Origin: Geobacter sp. | GTDB lineage: Bacteria; Desulfobacterota; Desulfuromonadia; Geobacterales; Geobacteraceae | Length of the DNA stretch: 64,000 nt | NCBI GenBank assembly: GCA_003314535.1 | Contig: POSG01000004.1 | Span: 186,001-250,000, forward strand | Direction of reading: 5' to 3' | In this document: piece after piece, positions 34,561 to 42,597 of the stretch | How the letters are laid out: every line of letters starts with the position of its first letter | How positions within the stretch are numbered: the stretch's first letter is position 1 | Translations under genes and position numbers: made by a program | Notes under the pieces: generated by a model | What the model was told of the DNA's origin: nothing | What the model saw: only the letters and a program-made list of their open reading frames with translations | The model's database searches: none

Positions 34561-36072
34561 ATGACGGGTAGAGCCCTTATTCTCGCTATCCTGATAATGC
34601 TGGCCATGACGCCGCAGCTCCGGGCTGAAGAGGCCGCAGCGCAGGAAGAGGAAGGCTCCGTCATCACGTTCTGGCCGCTTTTCGACTATCGAACCAGCCC
34701 TGCCGAGAACTATCGAAACCTCTCGATTCTGGGGCCCCTCTTCAAGTTCCAGAAGAAAGGGGAGACAAGCGACACGGCGATCCGTCCACTGTTCTACCGC
34801 ACTGAAAACCGGAGCGACGGGGCTGCGTCCAATGAATATCTCTATCCCCTGGCGTCTTCGGAAACCTGGCCGGACGGCAGCTATTTCCAGGTCCTGAAGC
34901 TCTTCCAGAAGCGCGATGCGAAGACGGGCGGTGATGAAGAAAGGGACAGGGGAACCATGCTGTTCCCCTTCTACATTTCCGGCAAGTCCGCCAAGTACGG
35001 TCCCTACGTGTCCGTCTTTCCTTTTTACGGCGACATCTACGAGCGTTTCTGGAGGGACGAATACCATTACCTCCTTTTCCCGTTCTACGGCCGGACGGTG
35101 AAGAAAGGCACCGAAACCCGCAATTTCCTTTATCCGTTTTTCTCCATAATCAGGGGGGACAAGGAAAGCGGCTGGCAGTTTTGGCCCCTCTACGGCCAGT
35201 CGGAAAAGGAAGGCGTGTATCGGCGGCGTTTCGCACTCTGGCCGGTCTATTTCAGCGAGGAAAGCGGCCTGGACACCGATTCGCCAACGGAGTCGTTCCA
35301 CCTGTTTCCGCTTTACACCTCCTCGGAATCGCGGAAGCGGAGCGAACGGCATTATTTGTGGCCTTTTTTCGGCTCTGTCTCCGACCGCGCCAACCAACTG
35401 GAGGAACGGGACTATTTCTGGCCATTCGCCGTCACCATCAGGGGGGAAGCGAGAAACCTGAACCGTTTTCTCCCCTTTTACAGTGAAGACCGCCGCAAGG
35501 AAAGGCTGAAGCGCTGGTACCTGTGGCCGCTTTACAGCCACGAGGAATTGAATGGCGAGAGCTTCAGGCAGGAGCGGGACAGGGTCCTTTTCTTCCTCTA
35601 TTCGGACAATCTCGAGACCTGGACCAGGGACGGCGCACAGAGGCGCAGGGTTGCCCTCTGGCCCCTGCTGACCTACCGCAGCGATGAGCGGGGGGTGAAG
35701 ACATTCACTTTCCCCGCGCCGGTGGAACCGGTCCTCAACAAGGAAGGAATCGAGAAGAACTGGGCCCCACTCTGGAGGATATATGTCCAGAAGTGGAATG
35801 ATGCGGGAGATTCCGCCGTTTCGTTCCTCTGGAACCTGTACTGGCATGAGAGCCGTAATGACGACCTTGCCTACGAGTTTTTCCCCTTTGTCTCGTACCG
35901 CTCGGAGAAAAGGGGAACCGAATTTGCCTTTTTGAAGGGGCTGGTGCGATACCGGGAGAATGACGCGACGAAAAAAGTTCAATTCCTGTGGCTGCCGTTC
36001 GGCATCGAGTGGAACAAGAAGCCTGATGGCAAGGGGCGGAACAGGAACGATGAACCGGGGAGCAATCCGTAA
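34561..36072 (+). CDS. Secreted protein of tandem aromatic WPLY/FPFY repeats
   Basis: 503 residues from ATG 34561, after a signal peptide (about residues 1-24, cleavage near LRAEE). I do not recognise a named family. Almost the whole mature protein is built of about 20 units of 20-30 residues centred on a hydrophobic-aromatic-Pro motif: FWPLF, LFPFY, VFPFY, LYPFF, FWPLY, LWPVY, LFPLY, LWPFF, FLPFY, LWPLY, LWPLL, FFPFV. Each is followed by a polar, charged turn. This suggests repeated beta-hairpins, perhaps a barrel, propeller or solenoid at the outer membrane. Its stop overlaps the start of an MlaE-type permease gene (TAATG), implying translational coupling and a shared role in envelope lipid transport. 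Confidence 0.75.
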   Translation: MTGRALILAILIMLAMTPQLRAEEAAAQEEEGSVITFWPLFDYRTSPAENYRNLSILGPLFKFQKKGETSDTAIRPLFYRTENRSDGAASNEYLYPLASSETWPDGSYFQVLKLFQKRDAKTGGDEERDRGTMLFPFYISGKSAKYGPYVSVFPFYGDIYERFWRDEYHYLLFPFYGRTVKKGTETRNFLYPFFSIIRGDKESGWQFWPLYGQSEKEGVYRRRFALWPVYFSEESGLDTDSPTESFHLFPLYTSSESRKRSERHYLWPFFGSVSDRANQLEERDYFWPFAVTIRGEARNLNRFLPFYSEDRRKERLKRWYLWPLYSHEELNGESFRQERDRVLFFLYSDNLETWTRDGAQRRRVALWPLLTYRSDERGVKTFTFPAPVEPVLNKEGIEKNWAPLWRIYVQKWNDAGDSAVSFLWNLYWHESRNDDLAYEFFPFVSYRSEKRGTEFAFLKGLVRYRENDATKKVQFLWLPFGIEWNKKPDGKGRNRNDEPGSNP

Positions 36073-36845
36073 TGGGAATCCTGGAAAGGATAGGAAGCAA
36101 GATCCTGTATTTTGTCCAGATCGTCGGCGAGATGCTGAGGCTTCTCGGCCAGACGGTCTATTTCTTCCGCGAGGCGCCGCGCAATTTCCAGAGCATACTG
36201 GCCCAGCTGTCCATTGTCGGCTTCGAGACATTGCCCGTGGCTTCGGTCATGGCTTTTTTCGTGGGCATGGTGCTGGCGCTCCAGACCGGTTCGGAACTGC
36301 AGAAGTACGGCACCCAGGATATTATCGGCGCCATCGTCGGCCTGTCCATGGTACGGGAGCTGGGGCCGGTCATGACCAGTTTCCTCGTTGCCGGACGGGT
36401 CGGTTCGGCCATGGCTGCGGAAATCGGCGTGATGAAGGTCTACGAGGAGATCGATGCCTTGCGGACGCTCGACATCAACCCGGTGCGCTACCTGTCCATG
36501 CCGCGGCTCATCGCCTGCCTGGTCTGTGTGCCTTTGCTGACGCTGTACGCCGACTGTGTCGGCATGGCCGGCGGCGCCCTGATAAGCCATCTTCACCCGA
36601 AGATCTTCATTTCCTATGCAACATACTATGACAGTCTGAAAACGGCTCTCAAGTTCAAGGAAATCGGTGCCGGCCTCGTCAAGTCTTTCGTTTTCGGCGG
36701 AATAATTTCGCTGGTTGCCTGCTATATCGGTTTCGTTACCTCGGGGGGCGCCCGCGGCATCGGCCGGTCGACCACCAGGGCGGTCGTCCTGTCGTTCATG
36801 CTGATCCTGGTGGCGGACTATTTCCTGACACGATTGCTTCTGTAG
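36072..36845 (+). CDS. mlaE: MlaE-type ABC transporter permease
   Basis: 257 residues. MlaE permeases sit in the inner membrane and couple an ATPase (MlaF) and an MCE protein (MlaD) to move phospholipids between membranes. Seen: about five membrane spans, the family signature LGPVMTSFLVAGRVGSAMAAEIG with the conserved Glu region MKVYEEIDAL, and IACLVCVPLLTLYADCVG. Start ATG 36072 overlaps the upstream stop. No ATPase gene follows before the MlaD gene at 37172; the gap is a repeat (36843-37080). Confidence 0.92.
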   Translation: MGILERIGSKILYFVQIVGEMLRLLGQTVYFFREAPRNFQSILAQLSIVGFETLPVASVMAFFVGMVLALQTGSELQKYGTQDIIGAIVGLSMVRELGPVMTSFLVAGRVGSAMAAEIGVMKVYEEIDALRTLDINPVRYLSMPRLIACLVCVPLLTLYADCVGMAGGALISHLHPKIFISYATYYDSLKTALKFKEIGAGLVKSFVFGGIISLVACYIGFVTSGGARGIGRSTTRAVVLSFMLILVADYFLTRLLL

Positions 36846-37080
36846 TTTTCATCCGGAAAGGGTGCTTTTTGATTCGACCTCCGGCCTCACCCTAAAGGGC
36901 AGCCCTTGCTGTCCAATCCGGTGAAGCTGGATTGTCGCCCTGGCTGTGTCAATCAGCGGGTTTGCTTGTGCGACATACTAAAGTATGCCTCCGCGCAACC
37001 CCTTGATATCTTTGCCAGGACAAAAAATCCCCTCTTTCCGATCTGAAAACTGCACAAGCGTCAATCCGGACTTTCCGGAT
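36843..37080 (+). repeat. Intergenic repeat family B, copy 2 (full length)
   Basis: Bounded by GTTTTCATCCGGAAAG (from 36845) and CTTTCCGATCTGAAAAC (near 37035-37050), forming imperfect terminal inverted repeats; a further TTTCCGGATGAAGACT ends at about 37086. Its left ~95 bases recur at 38222-38318 and its right core (36946-37003) recurs at 4147-4205. No gene in the 326-base gap between mlaE and mlaD. Confidence 0.75.
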
Positions 37081-37171
37081 GAAGACTATGTTACGTTTTT
37101 ACAACGCCCGGACAACGAAGCCGGGAAAGGAAAGATGGCGTGAAAGCCCTTTCCTGACAGGAGGTGGAACA

Positions 37172-38221
37172 ATGGCGCTGTCTACTGAGAAAAAGGTCGG
37201 ATTCTTTTTCATAATCGGCCTGGTCCTGTTCGGTCTCATGCTGGAGCTGGGAGGACAGTGGAACCCCTTTGAAAAGGCCGTTTCCTATCACACCTTCCTG
37301 ACCAGCGTAACGGGTCTCAAGGTGGGCGATCCCGTCCGCCTGGCCGGTGTGGATGTGGGCAAGATCAAGAGCATCGACGTACAGGAGGGAAAGGTCCGTA
37401 TCGATTTCGAGGTGTCGCCGGACACGCGGCTCAAGACCGATTCCGTGGCCAGCCTGAAGATGACCAATCTGCTGGGCGGGCAGTTCCTGGGCCTGACCTT
37501 CGGCTCGTCCGCTGCCGGAGCGCTTCCCCCCGGCAGCGCGGTTCCGGGCAAGGACGTGGCCGGCGTGGATTCCATCATGAACAATCTCGGTGACCTGACT
37601 GCGGATGCCAAAACACTTATCACTGACCTCAACCGCAACCAGCAGGAAGTGATGGGCAAGATTTCCGGCATGCTGGACGAGAATCGGGATAACCTGCGCA
37701 GCTCCCTTAACAACCTCAACAGCATCACCACCAAGTTCGATCGCGGCAACGGCTCGCTGGCCATGCTCCTCAATGACAAGACCCTCTATGCGAACACCAA
37801 TGCGGCCACCGCGAGCCTGAAGAACATCACCGCAAAGATAGACAGGGGCCAGGGAACCATCGGCAAGCTGGTCAACGACGACGCGTTTTATGTCGATGCC
37901 AAGGGCGCTATCGCCAGCATGAACGCGGGCATGAAGGATGTGAGAGAGATCGCGGGCAAGATCAACCGCGGCGAGGGCACCATGGGCAAGCTGGTCAACG
38001 ACCAGACCCTGTACAACGAATTGAGCGGCGCGTCGAAGAACGTCAAGGAAATTGCGGAAAAGATCAACAACGGCCAGGGGACCATGGGCAAGCTGGTGAA
38101 CGAGGACAAGCTGTACCGCGATGCAACGGCAACCCTGAAGAAAACCGAGCAGGCGGTGGACGGCTTGAGCGACAGCGGCGCCATTTCGGTCCTGGGGAGT
38201 ATAATCGGCACGCTGTTCTAA
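37172..38221 (+). CDS. mlaD: MCE-domain lipid transport protein with tandem repeats
   Basis: 349 residues from ATG 37172 (AGGAGGT 6 bases upstream). One N-terminal membrane span (about 9-29), then an MCE domain (about 38-118: VTGLKVGDPVRLAGVDVGKI, LLGGQFLGL). MCE proteins form hexameric rings that carry lipids across the periplasm. The C-terminal half contains four related units built around K(I/F)(D/N)xGxGT(x)GKLVND-x-x-LY, at about residues 187, 222, 263 and 303, separated by amphipathic helix. These could lengthen a needle-like helical bundle. The matching permease lies 326 bases upstream. Confidence 0.9.
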   Translation: MALSTEKKVGFFFIIGLVLFGLMLELGGQWNPFEKAVSYHTFLTSVTGLKVGDPVRLAGVDVGKIKSIDVQEGKVRIDFEVSPDTRLKTDSVASLKMTNLLGGQFLGLTFGSSAAGALPPGSAVPGKDVAGVDSIMNNLGDLTADAKTLITDLNRNQQEVMGKISGMLDENRDNLRSSLNNLNSITTKFDRGNGSLAMLLNDKTLYANTNAATASLKNITAKIDRGQGTIGKLVNDDAFYVDAKGAIASMNAGMKDVREIAGKINRGEGTMGKLVNDQTLYNELSGASKNVKEIAEKINNGQGTMGKLVNEDKLYRDATATLKKTEQAVDGLSDSGAISVLGSIIGTLF

Positions 38222-38320
38222 GTAGTTTCCATCCGGAAAGGGTGCTTTTTGATTCGGCCACAGGCCTCACCCTACGGGCAGCCTATGCTGTCCAATCCGG
38301 TGAAGCTGCTTGTGCCTATG
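38222..38320 (+). repeat. Intergenic repeat family B, copy 3 (left half only)
   Basis: About 95 bases closely matching 36843-36940, starting with GTTTCCATCCGGAAAGGG. With copy 2 it brackets mlaD in direct orientation. Confidence 0.75.
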
Positions 38321-38396
38321 CAGGGTTTCCGTATGGGCACTATCTACGAAGGGCGCAGCATCCTGACGCGCTTTTCGCCGTTTTCTGGAGGAATCT

Positions 38397-39302
38397 ATGG
38401 ACGATTTTCTGAGGATTGCTGTCGGAACGGTTACAATGCGGCCCTATGTGTTCGCATTTTTCGCGTTTTATCTCCTGGCAGCGGTAACTCATATCGGATG
38501 GAAAAAGACGGCATGTTTCACCGTCATCGGTTACCTGATTGCTTTCTTGTCGGAATTCAGCTCCATAAACAGCGGCATTCCCTATGGCTGGTATTATTAT
38601 ATCGAAGCTACAAGAGGGAAAGAACTCTGGGTAGCCGGCGTCCCCTTCTTCGATTCACTTTCGTATGTGTTCCTTTCCTACTGCAGCTACACAGCAGCGC
38701 TGTTGACCCTGTGCCCCCTGAAGACAGAGCGCTGGAACGTGATCACACTGGAGAGCCGGGCTATCAGGAGGTCTTCTTCTGTTCTCGTCCTTGCCTCCTT
38801 CTATCAGGTGTTTCTTGACATCATCATAGACCCGGTCGCCTTGCAGGGCCGCCGCTGGTTCCTCGGCCAGATCTACGGCTATCGTGAAGCAGGGATACAT
38901 TTCGGAGTTCCCCTGTCAAACTATGCGGGCTGGCTGGTGGTCAGCTTCGTACTGGTTTTCGCGCTGCAGCGTATCGACGCCTGTGTAGCGAAGGGGGTGG
39001 AAAGGCCGTCCGGTATCGTCAATCTTCCCTTCCGCTCACTGCTTGGACCGGCTCTCTACCTGTCGGTGATTATTTTCAATCTCACCGTAACCATCTGCCT
39101 GGGTGAAAATCTTATGGCTCTATGCGGGATCTTTATTTTTACCCTGCCGGTTTTCATCGTCGGGGTTTTTCAGGCTCGCCGCGTCAACCGTTACAGCAGG
39201 GGAGAACTTGCGGAGCATGTGCGGGATTATCCCTATTCACCGGTTGGCGGGGGGGGAAAGTACGTCAGGGACTCCGTTCAAAGCGCCCCAAGCACGATGT
39301 AG
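38397..39302 (+). CDS. Carotenoid-synthesis-type membrane protein (DUF422)
   Basis: 301 residues, GGAGG 8 bases before ATG. About seven membrane spans. The pattern SEFSSINSGIPYGWYYY, then FFDSLSYVFLSYCSY, DIIIDPVALQGRRWF and GVPLSNYAGWL matches DUF422/CruF-like proteins, which hydrate C40/C50 carotenoid ends in other bacteria and archaea. No carotenoid backbone gene is near. Its 3' end overlaps the convergent phosphorylase gene by 25 bases. Nearby hopanoid genes suggest an isoprenoid theme. Confidence 0.82.
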   Translation: MDDFLRIAVGTVTMRPYVFAFFAFYLLAAVTHIGWKKTACFTVIGYLIAFLSEFSSINSGIPYGWYYYIEATRGKELWVAGVPFFDSLSYVFLSYCSYTAALLTLCPLKTERWNVITLESRAIRRSSSVLVLASFYQVFLDIIIDPVALQGRRWFLGQIYGYREAGIHFGVPLSNYAGWLVVSFVLVFALQRIDACVAKGVERPSGIVNLPFRSLLGPALYLSVIIFNLTVTICLGENLMALCGIFIFTLPVFIVGVFQARRVNRYSRGELAEHVRDYPYSPVGGGGKYVRDSVQSAPSTM

Positions 39303-40036
39303 ATCCCGGTTGCCAGGTTTTTCCCTGCCAGGCGGCTGTTTCTCGACAGTCTGAGGAGCTGCGGAAGAATCCGGGGCTTCCGGGCAAGGGTCGCCAGCAC
39401 CCTGGGGATGCTGACGTTCATTTCCCTGTCGGTAAACTCGGAAATGCTGAAACCAAGCTCTTCGTCGGCGCAGTCGCTGACCGCCCGGATTGACGCGAAG
39501 GGAATCCGGGCGGCGGACGCTATCAAGGCCACCGTGCCGGTTTCCATTTCCAGGAGCGGGTTCTCCATTCCCCTGTCGAGCAGTCCCGCCAGTTCCCGCT
39601 TGTTTTCAATGCGGTCAGTGGTTATGAATTCTCCCCGGTGCAGTTGGAAGGCTCCGGAAGCCTTATGGCTTTCCAGGGCCTTTTCCGCCCGGGCGGTGAG
39701 CTCTCGGTCCGGCCCCTCCAGCTGTGTCAACTCCCCCGCATCGAGCCTGAACAGCCTGCTTGCAAGGACAATGTCGCCCGTTGCAAGGCCCTGCCTGACA
39801 GCGCCGCCGAATCCGAAAGAAAGCAGCAGTTGCGGGTTGTGGGCCGAAAGCAGCGCGGCAGCCGCTTCAGCGGCATGAGCTGCTCCCATGCCCGAACGGA
39901 TAAGGCGAATCTCGTTTCCGCCGACAGTGAAGCTCCACGCGCGGAAACGGCCGATCCCTGCCTTCCTGCATCCGGAAACCCGGCGCAGCAGGGGGCCGCA
40001 TTCCTCGGGCATGGCCGCCACAAGGCCTATACGCAT
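39278..40036 (-). CDS. Nucleoside phosphorylase/nucleosidase, possibly HpnG
   Basis: 252 residues from ATG 40036 (minus). It has the purine nucleoside phosphorylase/MTA-SAH nucleosidase fold: RIGLVAAMPEECGPL, GMGAAHAAEAAAALL, LLSFGFGGAVRQGLATGDIVLA, LEMETGTVALIASAARIP and SDCADEELG, where the Glu and Asp are the usual catalytic residues. Because hpnJ and hpnK lie about 1.1 kb away, it may be HpnG, which removes adenine from adenosylhopane. A housekeeping MTA/SAH nucleosidase is the alternative. Confidence 0.78.
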   Translation of the reverse strand: MRIGLVAAMPEECGPLLRRVSGCRKAGIGRFRAWSFTVGGNEIRLIRSGMGAAHAAEAAAALLSAHNPQLLLSFGFGGAVRQGLATGDIVLASRLFRLDAGELTQLEGPDRELTARAEKALESHKASGAFQLHRGEFITTDRIENKRELAGLLDRGMENPLLEMETGTVALIASAARIPFASIRAVSDCADEELGFSISEFTDREMNVSIPRVLATLARKPRILPQLLRLSRNSRLAGKNLATGIYIVLGAL

Positions 40037-40425
40037 ATATTGCTCCCATGCTTCAGCGTCAAGGCGCTTCAGAAAATTCGAAACGGAACCATGTAACACG
40101 TTGCCGCGTTTGAAAACAAGCATATTCTGCATGTGCAAAGCCGTTGCAGGACGAGAGCCCGGAATGACTTTCGACGGGGCAGAAGAGTGTCCAAGTAATG
40201 CCGGAAAGCATGAGGCCCCGGTGCCGGTGAACCTTTCCTGTTGACAATCCGGCAAGAAGATAGGATTGTAGTCACGCTCAACATTAGATTTCTCTGCTTT
40301 TCGTTGGGGGAAACATGCCGCTGGTTTGTGCCGGAGCGGTTTGGCTCTTTCCAGGGATAGCGCCCTGGCTAACCTTGCCGCACGGACGTTGACCGATAAG
40401 GCCAGAAAAAATCAAGGAGGAAGAC
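40037..40425. other. Intergenic region with a probable promoter and structured leader
   Basis: No gene. On the plus strand TTGACA (40241-40246) with a weak -10 (GATTGT, 17-bp spacing) could drive the 40426 gene. The leader has two hairpins: CCGCT/AGCGG near 40318-40340 and CCAGGG-ATAGCG-CCCTGG near 40352-40370. It ends in AAGGAGG before the ATG. No known riboswitch core is recognised. Confidence 0.45.
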
Positions 40426-40923
40426 ATGAAGCGTATCGCAATGGCAGTGGCGGTTTTGCTGGTTTCCGTTGTATGGTGCTTTGCAGTCGAACAGCCGGTC
40501 CCGGACTTGAAGCAGCCAGTTCAGGTCAAGCCCCAGGACCAGGTCCTCCAGCCCGGACAGCTGAAGCCCGTGGGAATCTGCTGTGTAAGCGGCAAGTATG
40601 CCGGGTTCCACCAGGATATCAGCTGCGCCTCCGGCACCAAGCCGAAGAAAGAGAAGTTCACGATGGAAATCAAGCAGACCGGCAAGTGCGGCGGGACCTT
40701 CCAGGCCAAGGTTACCGATGAAGGAGGCAAGATTACAGACTTCTCCGGCACCGTTAAACCGGGCGGCCCGAAGGGTTGCTGCCTGATCGAGGGGAAGTCC
40801 ACCTCGGGGACGGACAATATTCATTTCAAGGGCACCCTGTGCAAAAAGCTCATGAAATGGGAAGGCAAAGGCGACTACCAGTCGAAAAAATGCAAGGGCA
40901 TCTGGGAAATGCACAAGATATGA
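40426..40923 (+). CDS. Secreted cysteine-rich protein of unknown function
   Basis: 165 residues, AAGGAGG upstream. Signal peptide with cleavage near residue 20 (WCFA|VEQP). A short Pro/Gln/Lys segment is followed by a globular part with ten or so cysteines, several in pairs (GICCVSGKY, ISCASG, GKCGGTF, KGCCLIEGKS, GTLCKKL, KKCKGIW). The pattern suggests a disulfide-stabilised beta-sandwich in the periplasm or outside. No family is recognised. It has its own promoter and terminator. Confidence 0.75.
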   Translation: MKRIAMAVAVLLVSVVWCFAVEQPVPDLKQPVQVKPQDQVLQPGQLKPVGICCVSGKYAGFHQDISCASGTKPKKEKFTMEIKQTGKCGGTFQAKVTDEGGKITDFSGTVKPGGPKGCCLIEGKSTSGTDNIHFKGTLCKKLMKWEGKGDYQSKKCKGIWEMHKI

Positions 40924-40956
40924 TGGCCTGATTGATTCGAATCGAGTCAATGAACA

Positions 40957-40985
40957 GAGGGGCGGCACCGAATGCCGCCCCTTTG
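40957..40985 (+). terminator. Terminator of the cysteine-rich protein gene
   Basis: AGGGGCGGCA (40958-40967) pairs with TGCCGCCCCT (40973-40982), then TTG. Strong stem, short U tract. Confidence 0.75.
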
Positions 40986-41139
40986 TGCAACTTCCATCCT
41001 CTGGTCGGATCCTTCCTTTCGCCTTGACAAAAAAGATACCCGGCTTTATTGTAATTGTTTGCCTTATGTCAGAAAAATTCGCGAAACATCGCGGCATGCG
41101 GCCGGATGGGCTGAAACGCGACGCATACAGGAGTACCCG

Positions 41140-42567
41140 ATGAAACCGTTATTTTTGAATCCACCCACCTACGAGGATTTCGACGGCGGCGCAGGCGCGC
41201 GCTACCAGGCTTCCCGCGAGGTCACCTCTTTCTGGTATCCCACCTGGCTCTGTTTCCCGGCAGGAATGATCGAGGGGAGCCGGGTCGTGGATGCGCCGGT
41301 GCAGAAACTGAACCTGGACGACTGCATCCGGATTGCGGCCGATTACGATATGGTAGTGATGTACACCTCCACTCCCACTTTTGCCCTGGATGTGGAGACT
41401 GCCCGGCGCATCAAGGAGAGCAAGCCAGGCATGGTGACCGTCCTGACCGGCCCGCACGTAAGCGTGCTGCCGGACGAATCGCTTCAGCGTGCTGCCGGAG
41501 CGGTCGACATAGTCTGCCGAGGTGAATTCGACTACTCGGTCAAGGAACTGGCCGAGGGACGCGATTGGGAGAAGGTGGACGGAATCAGTTTTGCCAGGGA
41601 CGGCAAGGTGGTCAGCAACCCCGACCGTCCGCCCATCACCGACCTGGATGCGCTTCCCTTTGCAAGCCAGGTCTACAAGAGGGACCTGCCGGTAAACGAA
41701 TACATAATTCCCCATTTCCTGCATCCTTACGTTTCCATCTATTCGAGCCGGGGCTGCCCGTCAAGGTGCATTTACTGCCTCTGGCCCCAGACCTTTTCCG
41801 GTCGCACCATGAGGACCCGCAGCGCGGAAAACGTGTACCAGGAAGTGAAGTGGATCATGGAGAACATCCCGGGTCTGCGGGAAATCTCTTTCGATGACGA
41901 CACCTTCACCGCCAACCGCGAACATGCCCGGGCCGTGGCCGAAAAAATCAGGCCGCTGGGAATATCCTGGACCATCAATGCACGCGCCAACTGCGATTAC
42001 GAAACATTGAAGATCATGCGGGAAGCGGGTCTGCGTCACGTGGTGGTGGGGTACGAGTCAGGCAACGACCAGATACTGAAGAATGTTAAAAAGGGAGTGA
42101 CCAAGGCCCAGGCCCTGGAATTCACCAGGAACTGCAAGAAACTGGGGCTGTCGGTGCACGGCGCCTTCGTCATGGGCCTTCCCGGCGAAACCCGGGAGAC
42201 CATCAGGGAAACCATCGAATTTGCCAAGCGGCTGGACATCAATTCCATACAGGCTTCCCTGGCATCGCCCTATCCCGGCACCGAATTCTACGACCTGGCA
42301 AAGAAGGAGGGCTGGATCGCTTCCGATACCTTCCTCGACGATACCGGCCACCAGACTTGCGTCATCAATTACCCCGAGCTTTCAAACGGGGAAATTTTCG
42401 ATGCGGTCGAGACCATTTACAACAAGTTCTACTTCCGGCCCAAGTACATCGCCCGCAGCATAATGAAAATGATCACCAGCAGCGAGGACCGGCGCAAACT
42501 GCTCAAGGAAGGCGCGCAGTACCTGGCGTACATGAAGAAGCGGAAAGAATGCAAGAGCTGCCAGTAA
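41140..42567 (+). CDS. hpnJ: Hopanoid biosynthesis radical SAM protein HpnJ
   Basis: 475 residues from ATG 41140 (CAGGAG upstream). A B12-binding-type N-terminal domain (FLNPPTYEDFDGGAGARYQ, VVMYTSTPTFALDV) is followed by a radical SAM domain with SSRGCPSRCIYCLWPQT (CxxxCxxC at about residue 207), FDDDTFTANREHARA and GYESGNDQILKNVKKG. The opening and the whole length match HpnJ proteins, which convert the ribose of the C35 hopanoid side chain towards a cyclitol. The next gene is hpnK. No squalene-hopene cyclase is in the window. Confidence 0.92.
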   Translation: MKPLFLNPPTYEDFDGGAGARYQASREVTSFWYPTWLCFPAGMIEGSRVVDAPVQKLNLDDCIRIAADYDMVVMYTSTPTFALDVETARRIKESKPGMVTVLTGPHVSVLPDESLQRAAGAVDIVCRGEFDYSVKELAEGRDWEKVDGISFARDGKVVSNPDRPPITDLDALPFASQVYKRDLPVNEYIIPHFLHPYVSIYSSRGCPSRCIYCLWPQTFSGRTMRTRSAENVYQEVKWIMENIPGLREISFDDDTFTANREHARAVAEKIRPLGISWTINARANCDYETLKIMREAGLRHVVVGYESGNDQILKNVKKGVTKAQALEFTRNCKKLGLSVHGAFVMGLPGETRETIRETIEFAKRLDINSIQASLASPYPGTEFYDLAKKEGWIASDTFLDDTGHQTCVINYPELSNGEIFDAVETIYNKFYFRPKYIARSIMKMITSSEDRRKLLKEGAQYLAYMKKRKECKSCQ

Positions 42568-42597
42568 CAGCGGGTCATCGCCGCTCAAGATAAACGA

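Noticed and set aside
34504-36231. 575-residue minus-strand open frame opposite the WPLY repeat gene
   Set aside because: The plus-strand frame has a signal peptide, regular protein repeats and coupling to mlaE; the minus frame has none.
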